From: Gymnopus androsaceus JB14
Taxonomy: Eukaryota; Basidiomycota; Agaricomycetes; Agaricales; Omphalotaceae
DNA length: 64,000 nt
Assembly (NCBI GenBank): GCA_009733575.1
Contig: ML769387.1
Span: forward strand, 660,636-724,635
Direction of reading: 5' to 3'
In this document: positions 47,802 through 59,502 of the stretch, piece after piece
How the letters are laid out: the number at the start of each line of letters is the position of its first letter
How positions within the stretch are numbered: position 1 is the stretch's first letter
Program-made: the position numbers and the translations under genes
Notes under the pieces: model-generated
Told to the model about the DNA's origin: nothing
Databases searched by the model: none
What the model saw: only the letters and a program-made list of their open reading frames with translations

Positions 47802-49214
47802 ATGAAACTTTCCTTCGAAACACCTTCCCCCTCACAGCCTAATCCAAATCCAAACTGCCAAATGCCAAATCTTCCATCATGGCTTCAATCCATCTACAAT
47901 CCCACCCATATCCGCTCTGCGCTCGTTTCTCTGGCCGAGCGTGAAGATATTCGTATCGGGTTGCGACAGGTTCAATCGATACCAAACCGATCTACTGCCG
48001 ATAATCCCCAGAATCATGGTTATAATCATTCTGAATCTCAGCCAAAATCTGCTTCACCGGCACGTTCTGCAGCAGCAGAGAATGGGAATGCTTCCTCCAC
48101 GGACTCATACTACTCTGTTTACACTGGTTCATTACCTGAAAATGGACACAGGAATCGATATGTGGATATATTACCGTATGACAGGACGCGTGTACGGGTG
48201 AGAGCTGGTGAGGCAGAGGTTCAAGAGGGAGAATACCTTAACGCCAACTGGGTGCGAGAGAAATTCGGTGGAAAATGGTGGATTGCATCGCAGGCGCCGT
48301 TGCGGAATACAGCATACACGTTTCTTAGTCTCATTCTCGACAAAACAGAGCACCCTCATAACAATTACAACTCATCTTCACCCCGAACCATCGTCCAGCT
48401 AACCCAGAACATCGAAGGTGGCCGTCGGAAAGCTCATCCTTACTTTCCTGATACTGTTGGTCAAACGATAGTACTAGTTCCGGATGATATAGATACGATT
48501 CAATCGACTTCGACTCGGACAAACAAGTTCAAACTGAAAGTGACGCTGTTGAATCGGGAGAAGGTACCGGAGGCATGCTGCGTGAAGAGTACGGTCTCCG
48601 TTATACGTACTGCTTCCGACGATGAAGGCGAAGAAGACACTGCTGCATCACAGTCGTTGTCCTCTCACTCGTCCTCATCTCCTCCCAAGCCCAGAACCAC
48701 CTTCACGCATCTCCTGTTCTACGCTTGGCCAGATCACTCGGTACCCACGCCCGCCGACCGTGCTGCCCTAGTGGAGTTTATTCATCTGGTGGATAAGGTT
48801 AATCGGGATGCTTTACCCGACCTAAATCCTAATCTGAACTCTGACTCCGACCCACCGATAATCGTCAACTGCTCCGCCGGAATCGGTCGTACAGGCTCGT
48901 TTGTCGCGATGAATAGCTTGTTGAGGTATGGAGGATTTCTGGCGGGGCATGGGCCCGCGGGCAGCGCTGGTCATAATCATGGTACGGAGAATGGATCTAC
49001 CTCTTCTCCATCCCCTGAATCTGATGTATCCTCGATGATACCAGATTCAACTCCAGCTACGACGCTGATGCCACCGCTCCCCGCAAACCTCTCTAGGGAC
49101 CTCATAGCACAGGAGATCGATTCTCTTAGGGATCAGAGGCCCGGCATGGTACAGAGACCGGAGCAGGCGGTGTTGGTGTATGAGGTTGTTGCGGAGGTTT
49201 ATGGACGCAGATGA
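47802..49214 (+). CDS. Protein tyrosine phosphatase
   Basis: Intronless, 470 aa, from the first ATG (MKLSFETPSP). Motifs in order are NRYVDILPYDRTRV (pTyr loop), YLNANWV, WIASQAPL, IVQLTQN, the WPD loop YAWPDHSVPTP, the P-loop NCSAGIGRTGSF with catalytic Cys and Arg, and the Q-loop QRPGMVQRPEQ. It has the classical PTP order with Ser/Pro/Asn-rich insertions around residues 75-110 and 280-300 and after the P-loop. The usual H before the catalytic Cys is N, which may lower activity. Likely a cytosolic regulator of MAP-kinase-type signalling; the target is unknown. Confidence 0.88.
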   Translation: MKLSFETPSPSQPNPNPNCQMPNLPSWLQSIYNPTHIRSALVSLAEREDIRIGLRQVQSIPNRSTADNPQNHGYNHSESQPKSASPARSAAAENGNASSTDSYYSVYTGSLPENGHRNRYVDILPYDRTRVRVRAGEAEVQEGEYLNANWVREKFGGKWWIASQAPLRNTAYTFLSLILDKTEHPHNNYNSSSPRTIVQLTQNIEGGRRKAHPYFPDTVGQTIVLVPDDIDTIQSTSTRTNKFKLKVTLLNREKVPEACCVKSTVSVIRTASDDEGEEDTAASQSLSSHSSSSPPKPRTTFTHLLFYAWPDHSVPTPADRAALVEFIHLVDKVNRDALPDLNPNLNSDSDPPIIVNCSAGIGRTGSFVAMNSLLRYGGFLAGHGPAGSAGHNHGTENGSTSSPSPESDVSSMIPDSTPATTLMPPLPANLSRDLIAQEIDSLRDQRPGMVQRPEQAVLVYEVVAEVYGRR

Positions 49215-49388
49215 AGTTGTTGCCGGGTTTATGACTCGGGCTGATGAACTTCATGCAAGAGACTGGGTGAGGTAACCTACAGTCAGATACGATGCCTAAG
49301 TAAGTACTGTAATCACAGGTAACGTATTTTTCCAGATGCGCACGCTATTCATTTTGAGGTCAAGCTCTCTTCTGTTATCTCTCCTTCT

Positions 49389-49931
49389 CTACTTACTTGT
49401 TCCACTCTCTCTTCGAATATAATTTAGTGTGACGAAGGACCCAAACGGTACCATGCCTGGTATCACTCGTTCCCAATCTCCTGCAACTGCACTCGACGGT
49501 GGTTCCCGAGGTATCTGCAGCGTCCGAACAAATCCCCAACTCGACTTGCTATCATCATCATGTTGTCGATCAAGCGCAACCGAGTTCAAGCGCAAGTCCG
49601 TGGAAGTGAGTCCCCCAGATTGTCCGTCCTCATTCAAATCCGTATCTTCTCCAATGCACCCTTTTTCCAAATCATCCGCCCAGTATACCGATTCCTCCGA
49701 GTCTGACCAGAGATGTGATTTGCATGTATGTATTAGACTCTGTCTCTGTCTCCGCTCCTCCAACTCTTGCCGCGTTACTCTCTTCTGGCTTCTCCTGGAA
49801 AAACAACATGACCATTGGAAGGCATGGTCGCATCTGCCTCCATTAACGGGGTTGTCAAGGTTTTTCTGAGCCTCTAACGCCTTCGTTCTCGAATTATAAG
49901 TCTCAGCAAGGAGTACCATCGTCATCATCAT
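49389..49931 (-). CDS. Small Cys/ELEER-motif protein, second copy (unknown family)
   Basis: An open frame of 180 aa starting at the first ATG (MMMTMVLLAETYNSR). It contains HAFQWSCCFSRRSQKRVTRQELEERRQRQ, closely like the gene at 43246-43668, followed by an acidic stretch (DSEESVYWADDLEKG) and a C-terminus GTSK. An intron after the RQRQ segment is possible because the downstream part does not resemble the other copy. Unknown function; membrane association through the CC pair is a guess. Confidence 0.45.
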   Translation of the reverse strand: MMMTMVLLAETYNSRTKALEAQKNLDNPVNGGRCDHAFQWSCCFSRRSQKRVTRQELEERRQRQSLIHTCKSHLWSDSEESVYWADDLEKGCIGEDTDLNEDGQSGGLTSTDLRLNSVALDRQHDDDSKSSWGFVRTLQIPREPPSSAVAGDWERVIPGMVPFGSFVTLNYIRRESGTSK

Positions 49932-51558
49932 GTCGACTAGCGGTGACTGAGAAGGATAGGCTGTGGCTGGTGGGTAATATCGCTCTGTGAAAAGGTGATA
50001 GAACCTCGCAATTTGAATCAAGGGCCCAGAAGGAGTGGGAACCGAAATCCGAGGCTAGCTCAGATAGCTAGGTATGTGCTGTTTGAATTTCGGTTGTTAA
50101 TGTAGATTCCATTGGCACAACTGGACACTCACAACAACGAAATAACGAATGTTCGGTGGTCAATCTTGCTCGCCAGTACCGCGACGCCTACTAGACTCTC
50201 TGCGTTTCGAGGGGTATTAAATGCGATTCGGGACAAATACTTCGTTCTTGTACTTTATAATTTGACTGCTTTGCCTGAGTACGGATTCTCATATCCGCAG
50301 ACTCTGTTTCACTGTTTTTGGTATATTCACTCTGCTTCCCGCAGCGAATTACTGATGGCGAGGTCAGCACGAGATTTCTACCAAGCAACATGAATCAAGT
50401 TGCGCCTGCGGTCACCATGCAAGCCAATCTAGCGCAGTGATGGCCTGGAGTTAAGCGTTGAAGAGAACTGCGCGACCATTTACATGTGCAGGTTCGATAT
50501 CAATAGTTAGCAAGTCTAAACTAGCAGAAACCCGCATTTATTGTGATCATTGGGAACCCTGCGAACCGACCGGTCCCAGTTCGACGTCTCCCACTGTAGT
50601 GGCATCCTGGACCTTAGCAACCCGTACGCCCACGCCCATGCCTACATCCAGCCTTATCCCCATCCCGGACGGCCCTGTCCCTGTCCTTCAAGTGTCCTTG
50701 TTGCAATGTATCCCTTCGTGTTCACTGGCGCGCAACGTCACCCTAGCCCTAGCCCCATCTTAGATTTCTCCTCATCACTCCTCAACAACTCCTTATGCTT
50801 AATCATACCAGCACCTTAAACGCCAACACAGCCAGCAAGTATTCAGTGTAAAGATATCTTTGAAACCTTTGTTGCAGCCGTGAGTGAGGATTTAGACTGC
50901 TTGTGAGGTAGATATAGAGATGTCTTGAGCTGGTGGGTTTGAAAAAAGACTTGGAGGAGGGAAGGATGGAAGTTATTGTGCTGGAAGGGACTTCAAGGGA
51001 GAAAGAGAGACTCCATGCCAGTGGATGCGCTATATACTATATCACCATAGCCAATACCACAGCTAATTTCGACCAAATATGTCTGAATCACTAGCGTATG
51101 AATCCGAGGTATGATGGCTAAAAAATGCAGCGGGAATCCATGCTGAGATGGAGCCTGCGTTGAAGTTTGCTGCGATGGTGGAGAGAGAGAGGCGCTGACC
51201 ACGCCTTGATTGAGGGTGATAGCAAGCAGCAGGAGGAACTTTTGAGGTTTCTTGGACTTTGAATAAGTACGCAGGGAATTGAAAGGGTTTTGGGAAACAT
51301 TTATTCAGTTGATTAGATTTGCCTTGAGAGCATTTTAGCGGATTTAACCAGTAGCCGCTAGCGGTCGCCTAACGATCGCGACACAACAAGACATCAAGCA
51401 CAACTTGTACTTAGATCGTTAAGAAACACTATAAGTATCATACTTTTTAAAAATCTCTGAAAATCTCTACAAATCGATTCAGAAATAGGCGACAATCGAG
51501 TAGTTACGTGGAGATATTCTCCTGAATTAGCGAAATTCGCATACTTTGACGTGTACAG
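49932..51558. other. Intergenic, nothing firmly recognised
   Basis: No gene could be supported. A minus-strand stretch at about 51200-51280 reads KFLLLLAITLNQGVVSAS in one frame, which resembles a signal peptide, but it has no start codon in a good context and the downstream frame is short. Confidence 0.4.
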
Positions 51559-52905
51559 TCAAAATAGTTCATTGACGAGGGTAGTGTAGTCAACGTCAAG
51601 AATACCTGCCCGTTCTGATATAGGTAGCAGTGACCGTACACGGTCCAAAATCATTCGATCCACAGTTGGTCCTGATGAGTTTGAGTACCCTCTACCAGAG
51701 ATCATTCGTGTCGTGCATCTGAAAGTGAGGCATTTCAATAGTCCCAGCTCGTACCTTCTCATCAACGCCCCATCCAACTTGGTCCAATTCCTAGGATCCG
51801 CTTCTGGGTGGTCTGGTGGACCATCAGAGGCACAAGCATTGAAGTCAATGCAGATTTCCAAAATGGTGGCAGGCAGCTTAGGTATGAAATGAGCGAAATA
51901 AATGATGAGGAAATCGAGCTGGGAGCAGTAAAAGGTAAGCTGAGTGCATTTTATCCCCCGAGCAAAGGCAGCCATTTCTGCGAGATCAATAAATATTAAA
52001 TAAACTAAAGACTTCTATTGTCGCTCACCTGCCTCATAAAAAGCTGCAAAGTTGTCATCGCTCATATTTGTTCCATCAATCCTATAGTATGAACCATTAT
52101 CGACATCCAAAATAACCCTAGTATTAGCCCCAATTCCTTCCCATAATGGGCTCAGATCATCGCCAGAATGACTGAATGTTACGAAAAGAGTGTGAAGCAG
52201 TGGGGGACGTGATAATTTCATCCCTAATCCCACGATGTGAAGAATGTATTCATCTACTCCTTGGAGGTATATAACCCTCAACGACCTTGGGAGAATAAGG
52301 GCCATTCCATCTGCAGGTGTTGGCAAATCAAAGTTTAATGCAATGGAGGTGGAGATTGCTAGGAATTTCAATACGGCGAGAGATGATAGCATGTTTCGCA
52401 GAGCCAGGAAGTCACCTCGGTTAAAATTGTGGTCCTTGATCCACAGCTCTTTGAGCTGGCTGCCCAAATACTCCCCTATGGCTCTAAAATACACCTCCCC
52501 CCGATATCCGAAAGCCACTCTGAGGTCAATGAGGGAGGGCAAATTTTGTATTATGAGCAGAAAGGCATCTGAGTGCTGCTCCCAAACACCCGGCGTCACA
52601 GGGCCAGGCCAAAAGTCGAGCCTTCGAACAAATCTTCCCAAAGCCGTCGTCTGTGGATTTAATAGAATATTCAAAAACTTTGTAGTGAGTGGAAGACTGT
52701 CCGGGGCACTTCCAATACTTGGAGTGCCAGACACGAAAACATGCCGGAAGATCTGTTCTTGAGACAAGGACACAAAGTCTTTGCATACTAGCGCTGTCTT
52801 GCGAAGGGAACGAAAGTCATCACCTAGATTTTCAATGATGATAGCGGAGACTTCGTTGGGAAACCGACGCTCGTCCGAGATGGTGTGGAGGGGATGGTTG
52901 TTCAT
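51559..52905 (-). CDS. F-box/LRR-type protein
   Basis: Predicted 431 aa from two exons, 52905-52029 and 51977-51559; the 51-nt intron has GTGAGC and CGCAG ends and joins in frame. The N-terminus has an F-box-like segment (FPNEVSAIIIENL then RKTALVCKDFVSLSQEQIFRHV). The middle is leucine-rich with the spacing of mushroom F-box proteins (NLPSLIDLRVAF, LKELWIKDHNF, LKFLAIS). The C-terminus has WTKLDGALMRRYELGLLKCL, a standard ending of this expanded Agaricomycete family. F-box proteins recruit substrates to SCF ubiquitin ligases. No specific target can be read. Confidence 0.85.
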
Positions 52906-53965
52906 GATTTCGAATCGTCGCCGAATACAGGTTGCGGGGGAGCAAGATAAGCCTATACAGAATCATGGTCAATTCATTGGGCTAGCACATTAGCAGCTCT
53001 CGATCGAGATACCCACGGGGAATAGGTTTCTTTGAGATTTCTTCGAGCGCTCAGGCAAAGACGACTAACCGCTATGATGGTCGTGACGAAGAAAGAGCGC
53101 GCCGAGACCAGTGACCACGCGGCAAACTGAAAACAGGTGCTCGAGATCAGCACATCATTGACGCCAAGCCTATCTTAGTGTCCGAACTGATCCGAAGTAC
53201 TTCTCTAGTACTCAAACTAGTTAGTCTCCCCTAGGCAGACTCGAATATACACCGACGATCCATTGGATGTGTGTATATAGAGTCTGCGAGTTCCCACGCG
53301 GGTCTTCAGCCGCAGCCAAAAGTATTACCAATCATCGTTGTACAGCCACATTGACGCGCGCGCGCGCTCTTCGCTCTACATCTCCTGCACTCGTTTTCCG
53401 CGTCATTCAAATGAAACTTTTTTATTTCACTGTTGAACATCCTAATGCATCATTCTCCCTGTGAAAATCACTTATTACCGCCAGTGCCTGCAACACACCT
53501 ACTTCAGTTTGACTTCAGCTGTGCTAATCTCACTCAGATAGATGAGCAGATTCACTTCGGAATACACATCTTTACAGTAGATTGATAGTTTTCAATCCCT
53601 TTCCCTTAATTCCCTTTCCCTTGGTCAACGTGAAAGCAGCGCTGCTGCAACAGTCGATGGCAAGAACGCTCGCTACACTATACCGGCTCACGGACCGTGG
53701 TGGCTGTACCCTGGTGATTTGTAATAGATCAACCTGCGGCTCTGGTCGCGGCTACTATAGGACTACAAACTAGTCGGAAAAGAAAGCGTAACATAAGGCG
53801 CGACAGATTACTTGCCTCGACTCGATGTCAATCTCAATACATAAATTTCTTTTACCTAGTGTCTCAGCTGGAGTAAGTAACACTGGTACTTCCAGCCTCA
53901 ATTTTCATTGCCAATTCATTGCTTCAAGCCGCAAGTTTCTTAAACAAAAAAGGCTTGAAAAAAAA
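52906..53965. other. Intergenic, nothing recognised
   Basis: Contains a CG microsatellite at 53357-53367 and no supportable gene. Short open frames have no motifs. Confidence 0.45.
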
Positions 53966-55412
53966 GGCCTATGTCCCATGTCTGTTCAGACAATGGTTTT
54001 TTCAAGTTTTCAAGTTTAAGAAAAGGGGAAGAAAAAAAGGAAAAAGGGAGAGTTTATTATATATACCGTAGAGTATTGTGACAAGAGTGGTTGGCAAGAG
54101 ATACAATAACGAGTGCAGTATTTAAGTTTCGCCGTTTGATTTCAAGTTGAATTCTAGCGCCCATTTGGCTCGAGTTTGACAGCGCTTGGCTTTTTCAAGT
54201 CCATGTCCTTTCGGAGAAACGGCTCGATTTGGACTTGGGATCCAGCCAATCATTTTCAAGATGTTATAAATCTCAAAAGATAACCGTAAAGCGCCCAGGT
54301 AGCGCCTAAGATAACACAATGATTAACTCGTTTTAGAGGGGTGTCAGCCGGCGCGCCGGGAGTGGGGTGTCAGCAAAATCACTTCAAACGCAAAAGTGCG
54401 CTAACTTGCTCAATTCTCAACGGAATTGGAAGAGGTTGCATGCGTTTGAAAGCGATTTTGAATCCCTAGGCTTCCTCATGTTTAGATGCGCAAAATATAT
54501 CATTTTCATGCACCCAAATTCTGAGGCTCTAACGCCTCCGGACATAGAATAACTTGCAAAATAAGACATGTAAAATTTATTGCCTGCCCCATGTTACTTT
54601 TATAAGATGTATCTAATGCATTCCAGGTCAAAATTGGGGTTTGCGGTTGTGAGCAAGCAAGCTCCAGTGTATTATCGCCACCTCTCAAGCTTGCTTCCTC
54701 ATAGCCTCAAGGACAGATTTTGACCTGAGATGCACTAATAATATAGCAGCAACATACTGCAAGGAATGAATGTTCAGAAGGTTATTTTGCTAGTTATCTT
54801 GCTTTTGGAGGTACATAAGACAATAAGTAGAGCCTCAAGATTTAGGTTATATGTTTCTGTTAATTTATGACACGGGGGTTATCTAGAACTTCAGAATAGC
54901 TTCAAATTGCACTCAAGATCATCTAATTTCATTGAGAACTGAGCAAGTTATTGTGCTTTTGTGTTTGGAGATGTCCCACACACATGTATGATGTGCTCAA
55001 GCTCATTTGCTCATCTCCTCAAACTCAAATTCTGTCCTAGGCCACACTAAATATAAGCCATAGAAGTAACATAGAGTAAGGAATAAGTTTTCGGGAGGTT
55101 ATTTCATGAGTTACTTTGTTTTTGGAGGTATTAAAGCCTGAAGCCTCGAGATTTAGGTCTAGAAAAATTATGTATTTTTGTTGATAAATATGTAGGGATA
55201 CCTAGAGCTTCAAAATCGTTTTCAAACGCACTCAACTTCGTCCAATTCCATTGAGAATTGAGCGAGTTATCTGCTTTTGCGTTTTGAGCGATTGCCAAGT
55301 GTTTACACGTGAGGTATATATATTTACGTATCCCATCATGCCTCATGATGGACAACGTAATGTCCCATGTCTGAATTCGGACATGGGTCTGAACAGACAT
55401 GGGACATGGGCC
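53966..55412. mobile_element. 1.45-kb element with 26-bp terminal inverted repeats
   Basis: Positions 53966-53991 equal the reverse complement of 55387-55412 with one mismatch (core ATGTCCCATGTCTGTTCAGAC). The right end also forms a palindrome (TGTCCCATGTCTG / CAGACATGGGACA). Inside, three related segments occur: near 54370-54560 on plus, and near 54780-54990 and 55090-55300 on minus, sharing a CTCAATTCTCAA-GGAATTGGA stretch. No transposase was seen; poly-A/T runs flank both ends. Confidence 0.6.
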
Positions 55413-56073
55413 AAAAAAAACTGCTTCCATTCTATCCAATTGAATTCAACAGTCACATGTCACAGGCCCTCAAAAGTCGAAATTTTTTCATTATACTATT
55501 TTTGGAAAGTCAAAGCTGCATATTTCTTCCAAACTTTTTCCTTGCACCTCGCATGCCACATGAATCATTGGTACACTCCCTGACCTACTACACTGCATTC
55601 CAGAGACTCTCCTTACAATTATAATTACAATTACAACTAAGTACTAGTACCTGATATGGAATCTCAAGCTGCGTCAAGCATAGCCAAATGGAGTATTAAA
55701 TCTCGAAAAAATACCGATCCAAATTTTTTCAAGACCCTGACCGACCAACCTGATATCATAGGTTCACAGCCCCAACCACTTCTTGACTCGGTCTACTATC
55801 GGATGTCAGGCATTTGCCGGATCGGAGTGTTGGCCGGTGTTGGTTTAGAAGTGGAAGGAGGTGAGGGAAGAGATATTAGGCTCATGCAATGTCCCTAGGC
55901 ATTGTCCGATAAATGATTGCAAAAAATAAGGAATGAACGACTGAGATTCCACAGCTACTAATTTGGTACTACAACAATCCAAACAGTGCTTAAGTAAAGG
56001 CTATTCTACTATCTATGCCCCAAACACTGACAAATTGAGGCTGCCAGGCATGAAGATTGCGAGGCAGTAAGTA
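55413..56073. other. Intergenic, nothing recognised
   Basis: Short open frames only; no motif or splice support. Confidence 0.45.
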
Positions 56074-56703
56074 TTAATGGGACTGAGGTTGGATAAAAGA
56101 AACGGGCTTCTCTACACTCCCAGTGACCAAAGTTTCACCGAAACTGTCGGTTTGAATGACAAACGCAGTGGTGAGGACGACCTCGTACTGTGCATCGGGG
56201 TAGACGGTAAACCCAAAGTAGTTGGGGTCGAACTGTCGAATTGTAAATATTCTTTCAGCATGGCTAGAAGGGCAGCTCAAGTAAATAAGAACCTACAGCG
56301 ACGGTGAACGTATCAGTCGTTCCGGATGGTGCGTTGCGGCGTGCAAAGTACACAGGAAGCTGGAAGCTACAGTGCAGAAGCGTCAGCAAACTTTCACCGT
56401 CGACACGCAGTACTTACCCAGTGTTGTTGGCCGCAGGAACGACTAACGTGTAATCCGTATAGACTGGAGTAATGCCAAAATCGGACGAACAATTAAAGTC
56501 TGCTTTAATAGTCACTTCCTAAACACCAGACGATCGTCAGAAATTGAAAAGGTAGTAATTTGCTTCTCGATGTTCACCTGTCCAAGAACAATAGGCTCAG
56601 GTGAAATAGTGAGAACGCCAAAACGACCTTCGTTAGAGCAGCCCTGGGCATATGTTGATCCAGTGGCAAGGGCGGCAAAGGCAAAGAGGGTTTTGAAGAA
56701 CAT
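56074..56703 (-). CDS. Small secreted protein (unknown)
   Basis: Predicted 151 aa from four exons: 56703-56578, 56518-56418, 56366-56297 and 56232-56074. It begins with a clear signal peptide (MFFKTLFAFAALATGSTYAQ). The mature part reads GCSNEGRFGVLTISPEPI, VTIKADFNCSS, YTDYTLVVPAANNTG, then FDPNYFGFTVYPDAQYEVVL, with beta-strand spacing and two cysteines (GCS and NCSS). I do not recognise a named domain. The last intron acceptor was chosen because it alone keeps the frame into the C-terminal exon. A secreted beta-rich protein is the safest statement. Confidence 0.65.
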
Positions 56704-57479
56704 TGTTCGAGTGAGAAATGAAATCAAGCTAAAGAAGAATGAAGCTGACTGACTCTAGTCGCATTCGCAGTGGCCTTTATACGTTCTGTGCTTTGAACTG
56801 TATAGGATTCTAACTGACTACATCGGTCTACATTGCCCGTTCTTTATAAGTTGGCCTGCCCGGTGCCAGGCGTATGAATGCATATGTATAATTGTCCATG
56901 GGAAGGGCCTCAAATGTTCAATGATTCGAAACGCATAAAAACTCGCGCGCGCTGATATGACAAATTGTAAAGGGGCTGCTTCAATGGTAAAGACACCCAT
57001 CCAGTGACTTAAAGCGGTAGAAATGTTACCTTTGCGAACATCCGCTGATTCTTCTACGGCCTACACCCCCCGTAGAGCTGGACTCATTGTATGAAGAGAT
57101 ATTCATCGAGCGAAAAGATTGGCAGCCGTGGACTACATGTGACGTTCCACTTTCAGCTCCACTAATAGACTGTAGAAGCTTGGACAGTTTGTCGGCTAGA
57201 CTTTTCCAGAAGTTTGGAACAATTGGACGCTAAACCCGCTTCGGTGGGGAATGAGTAGACTTTTTGAAAGTAGACTTATTGAAATTAGTAGAGAACTACA
57301 TAGACCCATCTAATTAAGGTAGCAATATGCTCAATTAAATACCAAAATCACTTTGAAAAGTTATGTCCGTGAGTCATGAAATTTTGACTCTTTCAGATTC
57401 GACCACAAGTATCAATGTTGCACCTATAAACCAAGGTGAGAAAACGTGTCCCAAATGCACAGCGAGAGTAATACACCCA
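56704..57479. other. Intergenic, nothing recognised
   Basis: Promoter of the small secreted gene and decayed sequence 3' of the neighbouring pseudogene. No gene supported. Confidence 0.4.
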
Positions 57480-58315
57480 CTTAGATAGTTCCATTGATAG
57501 CGGTCGCGGCATTGACAGAGCTCTGGGCAGTGATGTAAGCATTCAACTGGACAGAGCTGGGAGAAATTGCAGAACTCCAATTAGTTACGGAAGGAACTAC
57601 AATCGACTGTCCAGCATCGGAACCAGAAAATCCGAGGTCATATTGCACCGTTCATTAGCGGTATAATTATCCGTCATGAGAATTGAAACCTCCACTGACA
57701 GTAGACAGGTCGCAGTTCCATCAGCATTGTAGAGATCAGAGTAGTGGCTGACAATTTACGAGTCGTATCCAGCACTGAGACCACTGGTATGCACGTCCGA
57801 GAAGAGGCTGACGGAAGAAATGCATTGCTCGGAAACTGCAAAAGAGACATTAATTACCCGATTTGGCAGGTCAAAGCTGGGTGTACTTACCAATAAGTTT
57901 GATCTTCTACCTCGCAGATCTGCTCGGTAATAATCATACGCATATTGTGAGGAGATATGAGGGATGTATACAATGAGTAAGCTTACTGCCCAGCCATATC
58001 TTGCAAAACGAGAAGTTTCTGTTGGATGAGAAATTCGCATACGACCTCGGTTTCCTCTGCGACAACTTGGGTGGATATCTCTTTGTCAGAGCCGTAGAAT
58101 TTATCGAACATCGAAAACGAGGAGATACCATCCCAGTTGTCGAAGGAGGTGTAACGACGAGCTGGGATTGATGTAAGAATGTAGCGCTTACTACTTCTAA
58201 GGTCACATACCTAAGTTCTAGGTTGGTTCTAGGTCTCAGGGCTGACAGGAGCTGCGAAGGCACTGCCGGAAAAAGCGGAGATGGAGAGAAAAGAGAGAGC
58301 GATCTTGGTAAACAT
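57480..58315 (-). pseudogene. Broken Agaricomycete secreted-protein gene
   Basis: A signal peptide starts at 58315 (MFTKIALSFLSISAFSGSAFA), but the frame stops after APVSPET. Shifted frames then give RRYTSFDNWDGISSFSMFD, VVAEETEVVCEFLIQQK, IITEQICEVEDQT, SLFSDVHTSGLSAGYDS, a stop, IVSHYSDLYNADGT, and at 57490-57590 NWSSAISPSSVQLNAYIT. These blocks follow the order of a secreted protein family common in mushrooms (unknown function). At least three lesions are visible: a frameshift near 58230, loss of the exon junction near 57980, and an in-frame TAA after AGYDS near 57762. It is not functional. Confidence 0.7.
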
Positions 58316-59502
58316 GGCTGTCAAAGATTGCGAATGAGCAATAGCTTAAGCTAGGCAAAATGACAACTTGAAAATCAGCTACAGAAAACCGTTGCAGGAA
58401 AAACAATGGGCCAACCTAAGTGGTTAGTAAAAGTACAAATTAAAGAGGATTCGAAAGAACGAAAGAGTATTGTAGGGCGACCTGGCCAAAAGAAAGAAGG
58501 ACGGAAATACTGAATAAATGAATGCGAATTGATGCTTTCCCAGATGCGTTTCGTCCATCTTACGATATAGTAGGGGACTGCGTAACCCTCTTACCCTTTG
58601 GTTCTAACCATCCAACATCTGGCAAGATACCAATGCCAAACACTCGGGATCAATGACAGCTGAGCGTCGTCGATGAACCAATGGCATAGCGATTGTTCGT
58701 TTACAATGCAGTTCAAGAACTGCCAATGATGATGAGTGGTTTTTCTATCAAGAACATTCCGCGAACTGAGAGCCTGTATTGGTTCCCGAGCTGAAGACGG
58801 GGATTGACTTGCCCGTGACGCAGAACCGGGAAGCAGCGCCTACTGGCAGCCACTGGCATACACTGGTAATAAACGGCACTGATCAGATCGTATGGGTGAT
58901 AGAGGTTGAATGCAAGTTGTGTGAATGGCAGAACCAGAGACTGACTGCCGCCTGTTTAGCTGCTATAGCCCCACGAAGGGAAGGAGCCCCTACAGCTCTA
59001 TCCTCGCTATACGCATCGTGACTTGTCATGATCCAGCAATTTAGGGCTTAACAGTATACCATAGCGTCAGAAGGTGGCCTGGTTCCAAACTCACTTGGTT
59101 GAGTCCTGAATTCAAATAGCTGGGAGAGGAAATAAGAAAGGGTGTGACAAGACACGTTCCACGTCCAGAGCCCACCAAGTTTTCTGCCGGTCACCTTTGC
59201 TTGGTCTGATAGGCCTCGTTACGATCCATTCCTACCAACTATATAAATGCTTCGATAGGACAAAAACGCTCAGAGAAAAACTAGTTCAACATAAGCAGAC
59301 GTTCGTTCAAATTGTTGGATCGTGTTTCTTACAAGAATAAGTAATGTACAAAGCAACCTAGAGATACTAATACGATACAATTAAGTCCGGGGCAAGAGAC
59401 CTGCAGAGGGTATCGTAAAACACAGAACAAGGTCCATGCGAAGGATAAAGAGAGTAGTGTACAAGAAAATGGATGCGATAAAGTGGGAGGTGTACTGTCA
59501 GA
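58316..59502. other. Intergenic, nothing recognised
   Basis: About 1.2 kb without a supportable gene; an open frame at 58779-59021 has no motif. A TATA-like ACTATATAAATG is near 59238. Confidence 0.45.

Noticed and set aside
58779..59021. 80-aa plus-strand open frame
   Set aside because: No motif, no homologous paralogue in the window and no promoter signals.
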